A stretch of 64,000 nt of DNA, from contig CP051233.1 in NCBI GenBank assembly GCA_017792425.1, positions 2,080,402 to 2,144,401 on the forward strand, written 5' to 3'. Under the pieces are notes generated by a model, which was given only the letters and a program-made list of their open reading frames with translations, was not told the DNA's origin and ran no database searches. The position numbers were made by a program, and so were the translations under genes. This document shows positions 1 to 9,130 of the stretch, in pieces. This DNA comes from Thalassovita sp. GTDB lineage: Bacteria; Pseudomonadota; Alphaproteobacteria; Rhodobacterales; Rhodobacteraceae. The number at the start of each line of letters is the position of its first letter. The first letter of the stretch is position 1.

Positions 1-152
1 AGCCGCGCTTTCAGGAACATTTCGTCGCCGCAAACGCGATTCCGCACGCCACGGCCCCGTTCCCGGAACTGGCCCGGATCGTCACCCTGCCCCAGGTCAG
101 CTTCAACATCAAAACCGAAGGCGGGGCCGGGGGGCGCCGTCGCCGCCGGTAG
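1..152 (+). CDS. C-terminal end of an unidentified protein (5' truncated by the window)
   Basis: An open frame enters from the left edge (first complete codon at 3) and stops at TAG 150-152, giving about 49 residues. The tail reads as an ordinary soluble C-terminus and ends in GGAGG followed by five arginines, a basic tail seen on various RNA-binding proteins. I cannot name the family from this fragment. It runs in the same direction as the transporter that starts 75 bp later. The intervening sequence shows a purine-rich ribosome site but no convincing terminator. Confidence 0.5.
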   Translation, partial: PRFQEHFVAANAIPHATAPFPELARIVTLPQVSFNIKTEGGAGGRRRRR

Positions 153-227
153 GGGTTTTCTTCACCTGTTAACTGGCATAGCCTGCTTCTGTCCGCCCGT
201 GACGACGGATCAGGAACAGGACGTCTC

Positions 228-1451
228 ATGCCCGCCCGCCCCGCACTCAGCAAGGTCGAGTTCATCGGCCTGATGGCCATGCTTTTTGCAACGATCGCGT
301 TTTCGATCGATTCGATGCTGCCCGCCCTGCCGGAAATCGCGCAGGAATTGTCCCCGGACGATCTGAATCGCGCCCAGTTGATTATCACCAGTTTCGTTCT
401 GGGCATGGGGATCGGCACGTTCTTCACCGGCCCGCTGTCGGACGCATTCGGCCGCAAGCCGGTGATTCTGGGCGGCGCGGCGCTGTATGTTCTGGCCGCG
501 GGATGGGCCTTTGTGGCGCAGGGGCTGGAACCTTTGCTGGTCGCCCGCTTCCTGCAAGGCATCGGGGCCGCAGGCCCGCGAGTCGTTGGTCTGGCCATCG
601 TCCGGGATCAATACGCCGGGCGCGAAATGGCGCGGATCATGTCCTTTGTCATGATGGTTTTCACGCTTGTGCCCGCTGTCGCCCCGCTGATGGGGTCAGT
701 GATCATCGTCTTTTCCGGGTGGCGCGGGGTGTTCCTGGCCTTCGTGCTGTTCGCCATGGGCTCGGCGCTGTGGCTGGCGCTGCGGCAACCTGAAACCCTC
801 CCACCCGCAGACCGTCGCCCGCTGCGCATCTCCGTGATCCGCGCCGCCATCGCGGAAATGGCCGCCCATCCCTCGGTACGTCTTTCCATTCTGGCGCAGA
901 CCTTCTGCTTTGCCCTGCTGTTCATGACCATCACCATGATCCAGCAAGTGTTCGACCTGACTTTCGGTCGCGCCGACAGCTTTCCCCTTTGGTTTGCAGG
1001 CATGGCATTGGTCGCCGGGTCGGCAAGCTTCCTCAATGCCTCGCTGGTGATGAAGTTCGGTATGCGTAAACTGGCCACGACAGCCCTGGGCACGCAGGTA
1101 TTCCTGTCGTCTCTGATGGCCCTGACATGGATCACAGGTGTGCTGGGCGACGCGACATTCTACGCCTTCGTCCTGTGGATGACCTCTGTCTTTTTCCAGA
1201 CCGGCCTGACCATCGGTAACCTGAACGCTATCACGATGGAACCGATGGGCCATATCGCCGGAATGGCAGCCAGCGTATCGGGCGCGTTTTCCACCGTGGT
1301 AGCGGCCACTCTCGCCGTCCCAGTCGGCCAGAGCTTTGACGGAACCCCCCTGCCGATGGCCTTGGGCGTCGGCGCGGCCTCGCTTTCCGGTTTTCTCGTG
1401 TTGCTGCATCTCAGACGCATTGAACGCGGCCAGACCGAAATCGCGTCGTAA
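228..1451 (+). CDS. Bcr/CflA-type MFS drug efflux transporter
   Basis: This 407-residue polytopic inner-membrane protein has the hydrophobicity of a 12-helix major facilitator. Loop 2-3 motif A is visible as GPLSDAFGRKP (residues 68-78). A Bcr-like segment QGIGAAGPRVVGLAIVRD in helix 4/5 is the proton-antiporter motif C/D region. By family it should export drugs or small metabolites in exchange for protons; the substrate cannot be told from sequence. The ATG at 228 follows a CAGGAACAGG ribosome site. It is followed 98 bp later by icd on the same strand, with no shared function apparent. Confidence 0.85.
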   Translation: MPARPALSKVEFIGLMAMLFATIAFSIDSMLPALPEIAQELSPDDLNRAQLIITSFVLGMGIGTFFTGPLSDAFGRKPVILGGAALYVLAAGWAFVAQGLEPLLVARFLQGIGAAGPRVVGLAIVRDQYAGREMARIMSFVMMVFTLVPAVAPLMGSVIIVFSGWRGVFLAFVLFAMGSALWLALRQPETLPPADRRPLRISVIRAAIAEMAAHPSVRLSILAQTFCFALLFMTITMIQQVFDLTFGRADSFPLWFAGMALVAGSASFLNASLVMKFGMRKLATTALGTQVFLSSLMALTWITGVLGDATFYAFVLWMTSVFFQTGLTIGNLNAITMEPMGHIAGMAASVSGAFSTVVAATLAVPVGQSFDGTPLPMALGVGAASLSGFLVLLHLRRIERGQTEIAS

Positions 1452-1549
1452 CGTCACATTTTCTGTATACCATTGCATACCACCCCTTGATCACCACCCC
1501 GAATCCCGCCAGAACACGCGCATAACGCGCCATTCGGAGGGACTCGCCC

Positions 1550-2764
1550 ATGTCGAAGATCAAAGTCGCCAACCCCATCGTCGAAATGGACGGCGATGAA
1601 ATGACCCGCATCATCTGGCAGTTCATCAAGGACAAGCTGATCCTGCCCTATCTGGATCTTGACCTGCTTTACTATGACCTGGGGATCGAAGAACGCGACC
1701 GCACCAGCGACCAGATCACCATCGACGCCGCCGAGAAAACCCGCAAAATCGGTGTCGCCGTCAAATGCGCCACCATCACACCGGATGAACAGCGGGTCGA
1801 AGAATTCGGCCTGAAACAGATGTGGCGCAGTCCCAACGGCACCATCCGCAACATCCTGGGCGGCGTGGTGTTCCGCAAACCGATCATCTGCCGCAACGTG
1901 CCGCGCCTTGTGCCCGGCTGGACTCGCCCCATCGTGATCGGTCGCCATGCCTTTGGGGATCAGTACAAGGCCACCGATTTCACCTTCCCCGGCGCGGGAA
2001 AACTGTCGATGAAATTCGTCGGCGACGACGGCACCGTGATCGAACGCGAGGTCTACGACGCCCCCTCGGCCGGGGTGTTCCAGTCCATGTACAACCTCGA
2101 CGCCTCGATCATGGATTTCGCCCGCGCCTCGCTGAACTACGGGCTGGCCCTTGGCTGGCCTGTATACCTGTCCACCAAGAACACGATCCTCAAGGCCTAT
2201 GACGGCCGCTTCAAGGATCTGTTCCAACAGGTCTACGAAGAAGAATTCGCCGAGAAATTCAAGGAACGCGGCATCTGGTACGAACACCGCCTGATCGACG
2301 ACATGGTCGCCTGCTGCCTGAAATGGAACGGCGGTTTCGTCTGGGCGTGCAAGAACTACGATGGCGACGTGCAGTCCGACACCGTGGCGCAGGGCTTCGG
2401 CTCACTCGGGCTGATGACCTCTCAGTTGATGACCCCCGATGGCAAGATCGTCGAGGCCGAGGCCGCCCACGGCACCGTCACCCGCCACTACCGCCAGCAT
2501 CAGCGCGGCGAACAGACCTCGACCAACTCGATCGCCTCGATCTATGCGTGGACCGGCGGCCTGAAGCACCGCGCCAAGCTGGACGACAACACCCCGCTGA
2601 TGAAATTCGCCACCACGCTGGAACAGGTCGTCGTGGACACGGTCGAAAGCGGGTACATGACCAAGGATCTGGCGCTGCTGGTCGGTCCCAACCAGGGCTG
2701 GCTGACGACGATGGGCTTCCTGGAAAAGGTGAACGCCAACCTGAACAAGGCGCTGGTGGGCTGA
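1550..2764 (+). CDS. icd: NADP-dependent isocitrate dehydrogenase (eukaryotic-type, homodimeric)
   Basis: Oxidatively decarboxylates isocitrate to 2-oxoglutarate with NADP+ in the TCA cycle (EC 1.1.1.42). At 404 residues it matches the length of the subfamily that includes human IDH1, and the isocitrate-binding residues fall at the same numbers: RSPNGTIRN at 93-101 (Ser94, Arg100), Arg109 and Arg132 in the segment WTRPIVIGRHAFGD. The metal-binding aspartates lie in the C-terminal half. A strong GGAGGGAC ribosome site precedes the ATG. A GC-rich inverted repeat (2788-2807) lies shortly after the stop. Identification is secure. Confidence 0.97.
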   Translation: MSKIKVANPIVEMDGDEMTRIIWQFIKDKLILPYLDLDLLYYDLGIEERDRTSDQITIDAAEKTRKIGVAVKCATITPDEQRVEEFGLKQMWRSPNGTIRNILGGVVFRKPIICRNVPRLVPGWTRPIVIGRHAFGDQYKATDFTFPGAGKLSMKFVGDDGTVIEREVYDAPSAGVFQSMYNLDASIMDFARASLNYGLALGWPVYLSTKNTILKAYDGRFKDLFQQVYEEEFAEKFKERGIWYEHRLIDDMVACCLKWNGGFVWACKNYDGDVQSDTVAQGFGSLGLMTSQLMTPDGKIVEAEAAHGTVTRHYRQHQRGEQTSTNSIASIYAWTGGLKHRAKLDDNTPLMKFATTLEQVVVDTVESGYMTKDLALLVGPNQGWLTTMGFLEKVNANLNKALVG

Positions 2765-2787
2765 CCCCTCCCCCCGCCGCGCCTGCG

Positions 2788-2807
2788 CCCGCCCCGTCCG
2801 GGGCGGG
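2788..2807. repeat. GC-rich hairpin after icd
   Basis: CCCGCCCC (2788-2795), a 4-nt loop, and GGGGCGGG (2800-2807) form a perfect 8-bp stem between icd and the YitT gene. There is no T-run, so it is not a textbook intrinsic terminator. It may attenuate read-through or stabilise the icd 3' end. Confidence 0.4.
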
Positions 2808-2840
2808 TGACAAACCGTCGCTCTGGCGCAGGGCACCGCG

Positions 2841-3476
2841 ATGCCGCAGGTTCGCCGCATGACCCAGACCGAATCGATCCATCCACAAAAACATGGCCCC
2901 GTGGCCGATGCGCAGGGCCTTCTGTTCGGCAGCGGCATCGCCTCCGCCGCGATGGTCATCCTGACCCACCTGGGGCTGGTCACCGGCCAGACCGCCGGCC
3001 TGGCGGTGCTGCTGTCCTATGTCACGGGCTACAGTTTCGGCACCGTGTTTTTCGTGGTGAACCTGCCGTTCTACTGGCTCGGCTACCGCCGCATGGGCTG
3101 GCGCTTCACGCTCAAGACCTTCGCCGCCGTCGGGCTGCTGTCACTGTTTTCCAACCACCTGCCGGATTTCTTCCAGATCGGCTATATCCATCCCGCGGTC
3201 GGCGCGATCCTGTTTGGCATGATGTCGGGCGCGGGGTTGCTGGCGCTGTTCCGTCACGGGGCCAGCCTGGGCGGGGTCGGCATCCTGGCGCTCTACCTGC
3301 AGGACAGCACCGGGTTCCGCGCCGGCTACACCCAGCTTCTGTTCGATACCTGCGTGTTCACTCTGGCCTTTTTCGTGATCGACACGCCACTGGTGCTTTA
3401 CTCACTGCTGGGGGCGCTGGTCGTGAACCTGACGATCACCATCAACCACCGTAAGGACTGGTACGTCGCCACCTGA
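2841..3476 (+). CDS. YitT family membrane protein
   Basis: A 211-residue integral membrane protein with about five to six hydrophobic helices, starting after a polar N-terminus of about 25 residues. The repeated Gly-rich segments (LTHLGLVTGQTAGLAVLLSY, GGVGILALYLQDSTG) match the YitT/DUF161 group, whose transport role is poorly defined. An alternative ATG at 2859 would shorten it by six residues, and neither start has a decisive ribosome site. It lies 76 bp after icd and 59 bp before an SMR gene, so the three may be co-transcribed. Confidence 0.75.
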   Translation: MPQVRRMTQTESIHPQKHGPVADAQGLLFGSGIASAAMVILTHLGLVTGQTAGLAVLLSYVTGYSFGTVFFVVNLPFYWLGYRRMGWRFTLKTFAAVGLLSLFSNHLPDFFQIGYIHPAVGAILFGMMSGAGLLALFRHGASLGGVGILALYLQDSTGFRAGYTQLLFDTCVFTLAFFVIDTPLVLYSLLGALVVNLTITINHRKDWYVAT

Positions 3477-3535
3477 CCTCTTGCGCCCGGCGCAGGGGTC
3501 TGGTCCCCTGTCCCAGTCAACTCGGAATACCCGGC

Positions 3536-3868
3536 ATGCAGACCTACCTGATCCTTTTCCTCGCCATCGCGGCGGAAACCATCGGCACCACCGCGCTTCA
3601 GGCCAGCCAACAGTTCTCCCGCCCCTGGCCTTCGGTCCTGGTGGTGCTGTCCTATGCGCTCAGTTTCTGGCTACTGTCGCTGACCCTGAAATCCATGCCC
3701 GTCGGCATCGTCTACGCCATCTGGTCAGGTTTCGGTATCGTCCTGATCGCATTGATCGGTCTGGCTGTATTCGGCCAGCGTCTGGACCTGCCCGCCATCC
3801 TGGGCATCAGCCTCATCCTTGCCGGCATCCTGGTCATCAACCTGTTTTCCAGCACCGCCACCCATTGA
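3536..3868 (+). CDS. Small multidrug resistance (SMR/EmrE-like) transporter
   Basis: A 110-residue protein with four hydrophobic helices. The proton/drug-coupling glutamate is present as Glu14 in IAAETIG, and Trp63 in YAIWSG matches the functionally important EmrE Trp63, so the numbering is that of EmrE. Family members work as antiparallel dimers exchanging protons for lipophilic cations. There is no partner SMR gene, which fits an EmrE-type homodimer rather than a paired system. A repeat element follows the stop. Confidence 0.9.
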   Translation: MQTYLILFLAIAAETIGTTALQASQQFSRPWPSVLVVLSYALSFWLLSLTLKSMPVGIVYAIWSGFGIVLIALIGLAVFGQRLDLPAILGISLILAGILVINLFSSTATH

Positions 3869-3900
3869 ATGGGCCGCGCCTCACACCGGCACGGCCCTTC

Positions 3901-3964
3901 ATCTTGCGGAAAATACTCCGGGGTGAATGCGCCGCAGGCGCAGAGGGGCAGCGCCCCTCCACCC
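3901..3964 (+). repeat. Dispersed intergenic repeat, copy 1
   Basis: The core cttgcggaaaatactccgggg (3903-3923) is followed by a hairpin GAGGGGC-AGC-GCCCCTC (3943-3959). The same architecture occurs at 29158-29206 and 52750-52824, and inverted at 37494-37563. This copy sits between the convergent SMR gene and the minus-strand dehydrogenase. Confidence 0.7.
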
Positions 3965-3968
3965 AACC

Positions 3969-4841
3969 TTACCCCAGCTTGCGCAACCGCTTGATCAGGC
4001 TCGAGGTATCCCAGCGCCCGCCACCCATGTTCTGCACGTCCTTATAGAACTGGTCCACGATCGCCGTCACCGGCAGGCTGGCACCGGTTTCGTTCGCCGT
4101 GCTCAGGCAGATACCCAAGTCCTTGCGCATCCAGTCTACCGCGAACCCGTGATTGAACTCGTCATCCAGCATGGTCTTGTAGCGGTTCACCATCTGCCAA
4201 CTGCCCGCGGCGCCGCCGCCGATCACCTCGATCACTTCGCGCCCGTCCAGCCCGGCCTTTTCCGCGAAATGCAGCCCCTCGGACAGGCCCTGCACCAGTC
4301 CGGCAATGCAGATCTGGTTGACCATCTTGCACAGTTGCCCGGCCCCGGTGTCACCCAGGCGCTTGCACATCTTGGCATAGGCGGCGATCACCGCTTCGGC
4401 CTTGTCATAGGCAGGCTGGTCGCCGCCGCACATCACCACCAGCTGGCCGTTTTCGGCACCTGCCTGCCCGCCGGACACTGGTGCGTCCACGAATGACACG
4501 CCCAGCCCCGCCGCTTCGGCATACAGCGCGCGGGTAACGGCCGCCGACACCGTGGTGTGATCGACGAACAACGCGCCCGTGGCCATCCCGGCAAATGCCC
4601 CGTCCGGGCCCAGGCACACACCGCGCAGGTCGTCGTCATTGCCCACGCAGGCCATTACCAGATCGCAACCCGCTGCCGCTTCCCTTGGGGTCAGGGCCAT
4701 ACTGCCGCCATGCTGCGCCACCCATTTTTCTGCCTTGGCCGCGGTGCGGTTATAGACCACCACCTCGTGCCCGGCCTTGACCAGATGACCGGCCATCGGA
4801 TAGCCCATCACCCCCAGGCCCAGAAACGCCACTTTCGCCAT
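3969..4841 (-). CDS. NAD(P)-dependent 3-hydroxyisobutyrate dehydrogenase family oxidoreductase
   Basis: A 290-residue beta-hydroxyacid dehydrogenase. The N-terminal Rossmann motif GLGVMG is at residues 8-13, the substrate-binding signature DAPVSGGQAGAENG lies near 116-130, and the catalytic lysine is in GAGQLCKMVNQ near 170. Substrate could be 3-hydroxyisobutyrate, tartronate semialdehyde, glyoxylate/succinic semialdehyde or similar; the sequence does not decide. I chose ATG 4841 because GGGGAG precedes it at normal spacing; an ATG at 4859 is possible but poorly placed. It is divergent from the acylase gene with 84 bp between starts. Confidence 0.85.
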   Translation of the reverse strand: MAKVAFLGLGVMGYPMAGHLVKAGHEVVVYNRTAAKAEKWVAQHGGSMALTPREAAAGCDLVMACVGNDDDLRGVCLGPDGAFAGMATGALFVDHTTVSAAVTRALYAEAAGLGVSFVDAPVSGGQAGAENGQLVVMCGGDQPAYDKAEAVIAAYAKMCKRLGDTGAGQLCKMVNQICIAGLVQGLSEGLHFAEKAGLDGREVIEVIGGGAAGSWQMVNRYKTMLDDEFNHGFAVDWMRKDLGICLSTANETGASLPVTAIVDQFYKDVQNMGGGRWDTSSLIKRLRKLG

Positions 4842-4925
4842 GTCACACTCCCCTTGCATTTGTATTCCCCATGGTTTGTGGCTAGCTATCGGGCCAAAGG
4901 CAAGGGCGAACAGGGACTCAGACAT

Positions 4926-7400
4926 ATGGTGACATTCATCCGATGGCTGTTCAGGCTGACCGGTGCGATGATCGTGCTGGCGGTGCTCAGCGTGCTGGTG
5001 ATCTATTACCTGGCGTCCCGATCCCTGCCCCAGTACGACAAGACCCTGAGGGTCGCCGACCTGTCCACTCCGGTGGAAATCGTGCGCGACAACGCCAATG
5101 TGCCGCATATCTTCGCCGCCGCCGATGACGCCGTGTATTTCGGCCTTGGCTATGCCCATGCACAGGACCGGCTTTGGCAGATGACCACCATGCGCCGCAC
5201 CGTGCAGGGCCGCCTGTCGGAAATCTTTGGCCCCCGCACAATCGAGATCGACAAACTGATGCGCAGGTTCGATCTGTATGCCCTGGCGCAGAAATCCGTC
5301 GCGGTTCAGGACGCCCGCACACAGATGGCGCTGAACGCCTACGCCGCCGGCGTCAACGCCCGCTTGGCAGAGGTCAACCGCGACGCCCTGGGCCGCGGCG
5401 CGCCAGAGATGTTCCTGTTCAACGCTCCCGTCGCACCTTGGACACCGGCGGATTCGCTGGCGCTGGTAAAACTGATGTCTGTGCAACTGTCCGGCCAATT
5501 GGAAACAGAGGTTCTGCGCGCCCGCACCTCGCTGATCCTGCCCGATCCGAACCGGCTGTCCGACATCCTGCCGGATGCGCCCGGTTCCGGCATCGCCGCC
5601 CTGCCCGCCTATGCCAGCCTGATGGACACGCCGTTGCCGCGCTTTGCCCACACCCGCCGCGCGCCTCGGCATCCGCTGTCCCCCTTCCGCCCGCGCGACC
5701 TGGCTGGCGCGTCGAACGCTTGGGCCGCCGCCGCCAGCCGCTCTGCATCTGGGGGCACGCTGCTGGCCAACGACCCGCATCTTGGCTTTACCGCACCGAC
5801 GATCTGGTATCTTGCCAGCCTGGAACTGCAATCGGGGGCGGTCATCGGCGCAACCATCCCCGGCATTCCCACCGTTCTGTCCGGCCGCTCGGCCGATCTG
5901 GGGTGGGCGGTGACCTCTTCCTACATGGATGACCTTGATATCTATGTGGAAAAACTGAATCCAGACAACCCCGAGGAATACCTGACCCCGGACGGGTTCA
6001 CGCCCTTCGCCACGCGCAAATCCATCATCGAAATTGCGGATGAACAGCCGGTCACGATTACCTTGCGCTGGACGGAAAACGGACCCGTCCTGCCCGGCAG
6101 TCACGCCGATCTTGCGGCGATCACGCCGCAGGATCACGTGACCAGCGTCGCCTGGACCGCTCTCAGCCCGAACGACACCACGCTTAGCGCAGGGATCGCG
6201 CTAATGTACGCCAAGACGGTGCAGGACGGGATCGCCGCGCTGGAACCCTATGTCGCGCCCTCGCAGAACGTGACACTGGTGGACGGTGTGCAGATCGCGA
6301 TGAAAACCGTGGGCGCCATGCCCCGCCGCACAGCCGAACACCAAAGCCAAGGGCGCATGCCATCCCCCGGCTGGATAGAGGCGAACCGCTGGCAGGGCCG
6401 CAGCGCCTATGCCGCCAACCCGGAATTCATCCAGCCGCAGGGCGGGATCGTTGGCAACACCAACAACAAGGTCGTGGACCGTCCCTTCCCGCTGCATATG
6501 TCCTTTGACTGGGGCGATACGCAGCGCGTTCAACGCTGGCAGCGGTTGATGCAATCCCGCCAGGTCCACACCCGCGACAGCTTTATCGAGGCGCAACTGG
6601 ATACCGTCAGCCCTGCGGCGCGCACCATCCTGCCCCTGATCGCCGCCGATCTGTGGTTCACCGGCGAGGCCGCCCCGGAGGGCACCCTGGAACGTCAGCG
6701 CCAGCGCGCCCTGACCCTGCTGGCCGAATGGAACGGCGAGATGAACGAGCATATGCCCGAACCGCTCATCTACGCCGCCTGGGTCCGCGCGCTGCAACAA
6801 CGTCTGATCCGCGATGAACTCGGCCCGCTGTCCAGCGAATTCACCCATGTTGAACCGCTGTTCCTGGAACGCGTGTACAAGGACGTGGATGGCGCCTCCG
6901 TCTGGTGCGACGTGATCCAGTCCGCACCGGTCGAAACCTGCACGGACATCGCCCGTCTGGCGCTGGACGATGCCCTGCTGTGGATTGAGGAACAATACGG
7001 CACCGCACTGGAATCATTACGCTGGGGCGACGCCCATCAGGCGACCCACGATCACCCGGTTCTGGGCACCGTCCCGTTGCTGCGGCATTTCGTGAATATC
7101 CGCCAATCCACCTCTGGTGGCGATCACACCTTGATGCGCGGCAAGTCAGGCGGTGCCCCCGCCGCGCCATTCCAGAACGTCCACGGCGCCGGCTATCGCG
7201 GGGTCTATGACTTCGCCGATCCCGACAGTTCGGTCTTTGTCATCTCGACCGGGCAGTCGGGCCATTTCCTGTCCCGGCACTACGATGACCTGGGCGAATT
7301 GTGGCGGCGCGGAGAATACATCCCGATGTCGCTGGATGCCGATCTGGCGCGGGCTGCGGCGGTTGGCACGACACGTCTCATGCCAGACGACAAGGATTGA
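4926..7400 (+). CDS. Penicillin acylase family N-terminal-nucleophile hydrolase
   Basis: An 824-residue precursor with one N-terminal membrane segment (about residues 10-31) that should anchor it to, or send it across, the inner membrane. The family self-cleaves into alpha and beta chains, making the first beta residue the nucleophilic serine. Here that is Ser263 in GASNAWAAA, followed by the typical NDPHLGF strand. The alpha part carries the conserved GYAHAQDRLWQM. Substrates in the family range from penicillin G to acyl-homoserine lactones and peptides, and specificity cannot be read. ATG 4926 was chosen because it places the membrane segment at the N-terminus. Confidence 0.88.
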   Translation: MVTFIRWLFRLTGAMIVLAVLSVLVIYYLASRSLPQYDKTLRVADLSTPVEIVRDNANVPHIFAAADDAVYFGLGYAHAQDRLWQMTTMRRTVQGRLSEIFGPRTIEIDKLMRRFDLYALAQKSVAVQDARTQMALNAYAAGVNARLAEVNRDALGRGAPEMFLFNAPVAPWTPADSLALVKLMSVQLSGQLETEVLRARTSLILPDPNRLSDILPDAPGSGIAALPAYASLMDTPLPRFAHTRRAPRHPLSPFRPRDLAGASNAWAAAASRSASGGTLLANDPHLGFTAPTIWYLASLELQSGAVIGATIPGIPTVLSGRSADLGWAVTSSYMDDLDIYVEKLNPDNPEEYLTPDGFTPFATRKSIIEIADEQPVTITLRWTENGPVLPGSHADLAAITPQDHVTSVAWTALSPNDTTLSAGIALMYAKTVQDGIAALEPYVAPSQNVTLVDGVQIAMKTVGAMPRRTAEHQSQGRMPSPGWIEANRWQGRSAYAANPEFIQPQGGIVGNTNNKVVDRPFPLHMSFDWGDTQRVQRWQRLMQSRQVHTRDSFIEAQLDTVSPAARTILPLIAADLWFTGEAAPEGTLERQRQRALTLLAEWNGEMNEHMPEPLIYAAWVRALQQRLIRDELGPLSSEFTHVEPLFLERVYKDVDGASVWCDVIQSAPVETCTDIARLALDDALLWIEEQYGTALESLRWGDAHQATHDHPVLGTVPLLRHFVNIRQSTSGGDHTLMRGKSGGAPAAPFQNVHGAGYRGVYDFADPDSSVFVISTGQSGHFLSRHYDDLGELWRRGEYIPMSLDADLARAAAVGTTRLMPDDKD

Positions 7401-7447
7401 TTGGTTAACCGGGCGAACGGTGTTGTGGCGCGCGTTCTGGGTATCCC

Positions 7448-7470
7448 TGTGGTTTGCGGCGCAAACCACA
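7448..7470. terminator. Hairpin between convergent acylase and hflX genes
   Basis: TGTGGTTTGC (7448-7457), loop GGC, GCAAACCACA (7461-7470): a perfect 10-bp stem in the 89-bp convergent gap. There is no clear T-run on either side, so termination strength is uncertain. Confidence 0.45.
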
Positions 7471-7489
7471 CAGAACCCCCGGAACGCCG

Positions 7490-8761
7490 CTACAGATCGC
7501 GGAACCGTTTTTCCTGCCGCGCGGTCCAGCGGACGGTCAGGTTGAACCCGGTTTCGTCCTGCTCCTCGGCCTCGACCACCTCTTGCGCGAACAGCCAGGC
7601 CCGTTTTTTCCCGTCCGAGAAATCAAGGTGGAACCGGCTGACATGCCGTTCGGTTTCCAACGCCCGCTTGATCCGCTCCATCAACGGATCAAGCCCTTCT
7701 CCGGTCACGGCAGAGATCGCGAAAACATCCTCTTCACGCGCCGCTCGCGACACGTAAGCCGCTTTAACTTCGTCGTCGAAGTTATCTATTTTGTTCCATA
7801 TTTCCAAAACAGGCACGTCATCCGACACCCCCAAAGAGTGCATGATTTCGTGGACATCCTTGGCCTGTCCATCGGTTTCAGGATGGGAAATATCTCGCAC
7901 GTGCAGGATCAGGTTCGCCGCCAACACCTCCTCCAGCGTGGCGCGGAAGGCTGCCACCAGTTCCGTTGGCAAATCGCTGATGAACCCCACGGTGTCAGAC
8001 AGGATCACCTCGGGCCCATCAGGCAGTTGCACGCGCCGCATCGTGGGGTCCAGCGTGGCAAACAGCATGTCCTTCACGAACACCTCTGCCCCGGTCAAAC
8101 GATTGAAAAGAGTGGACTTTCCTGCGTTTGTATAGCCGACAAGCGCGACGATCGGGAACGGAACCTTGGCCCGCGCCGCCCGGTGCAACTCGCGCGTCCT
8201 GACCACCTTGTCCAACTGCCGCCTCAACCGGACCAATTGTTCGTCAATTGCCCGGCGGTCCGCCTCGATCTGGGTTTCGCCGGGGCCGCCGACAAAGCCC
8301 AACCCGCCGCGCTGACGTTCCAGGTGGGTCCAGGCCCGCACCAGCCGGGTCCGCTGATAGGACAGCGCGGCCATTTCGACCTGCAGCACGCCTTCCTTGG
8401 TCCGGGCGCGGTCGCTGAAAATCTCCAGGATCAGGCCAGTCCGATCCAAGATCTTGACTTTCCACTCTTTTTCCAGGTTTCGCTGTTGTACCGGCGTAAC
8501 CGGACCGTCAATCAGGACCAGCGCAACCTCTGCTTCCCTGAAGCGTATTTTCAGCTCTTCGATCTTGCCGGACCCGAACAGCATCCCCGCGTGTGGGCGT
8601 GAAACGCGCACGGCTTCTCCTCCCACGACGTCCAGGTCTGGCAGGGCTTCAGCAAGGGCAATGGCCTCATCCAGCGCAAAAGAGGGATCGCGCCGTTCGC
8701 GTTCGGATTTGAAATCGGGATGCAGAACCCAGGCCCGGGTCGCCTCCCGCTCATGCGTCAT
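7490..8761 (-). CDS. hflX: GTPase HflX
   Basis: A ribosome-associated GTPase that binds the 50S subunit and helps recycle stalled ribosomes. The HflX hallmark GFVGGPGETQIEADRR precedes the G domain. Within that domain are G1 GYTNAGKS (209-216), G3 DTVGF and G4 NKID. The 423-residue length is normal. The hfq stop TGA (8763-8761) shares its last base with the hflX ATG at 8761, a TGATG junction implying translational coupling; an in-frame TTG one codon upstream is unlikely to be used. It is the last gene of the nitrogen-regulation cluster. Confidence 0.97.
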   Translation of the reverse strand: MTHEREATRAWVLHPDFKSERERRDPSFALDEAIALAEALPDLDVVGGEAVRVSRPHAGMLFGSGKIEELKIRFREAEVALVLIDGPVTPVQQRNLEKEWKVKILDRTGLILEIFSDRARTKEGVLQVEMAALSYQRTRLVRAWTHLERQRGGLGFVGGPGETQIEADRRAIDEQLVRLRRQLDKVVRTRELHRAARAKVPFPIVALVGYTNAGKSTLFNRLTGAEVFVKDMLFATLDPTMRRVQLPDGPEVILSDTVGFISDLPTELVAAFRATLEEVLAANLILHVRDISHPETDGQAKDVHEIMHSLGVSDDVPVLEIWNKIDNFDDEVKAAYVSRAAREEDVFAISAVTGEGLDPLMERIKRALETERHVSRFHLDFSDGKKRAWLFAQEVVEAEEQDETGFNLTVRWTARQEKRFRDL

Positions 8762-9000
8762 CAATTGGTGTCGTCGCCATCATACAGGTTGATCGGCTGC
8801 GCCGGCATGATCGTGGAAATCGCATGTTTATAGACCAGTTGCGACTGCCCATCACGGCGCAGAAGGACACAGAAATTGTCAAACCAGGTAATCACACCCT
8901 GCAGCTTCACGCCGTTGATCAGGAAAATCGTCACCGGAATCTTGGTCTTCCGCGTGTGATTCAGAAATGCGTCCTGCAAGTTTTGCTTATCGGAAGCCAT
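8761..9000 (-). CDS. hfq: RNA chaperone Hfq
   Basis: A 79-residue Sm-like protein that forms a hexameric ring and pairs small RNAs with mRNAs. Sm1 motif residues FLINGVKLQGVITWFD (26-41) and the Sm2 segment LVYKHAISTI (55-64, with the YKHA uridine-binding residues) are intact. The C-terminus is short and acidic, as is usual in alphaproteobacteria. ATG at 9000 is chosen over longer open frames because the conserved MASDKQNLQDAFLN start lies there. A 130-bp gap separates it from trkH, long enough for an own promoter. Confidence 0.97.
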   Translation of the reverse strand: MASDKQNLQDAFLNHTRKTKIPVTIFLINGVKLQGVITWFDNFCVLLRRDGQSQLVYKHAISTIMPAQPINLYDGDDTN

Positions 9001-9130
9001 GAAAATAAGACCTTTGTTCTTGCCCGGGGTCGCGGCCCGACCCTTTGTATGTGGCCCAAGTATGTCGTGGCATCGCCAGAGTTTCCAGCCCAAAAAATCA
9101 ATCCGTTAAGGGCAATAGACGCGAACCGCG

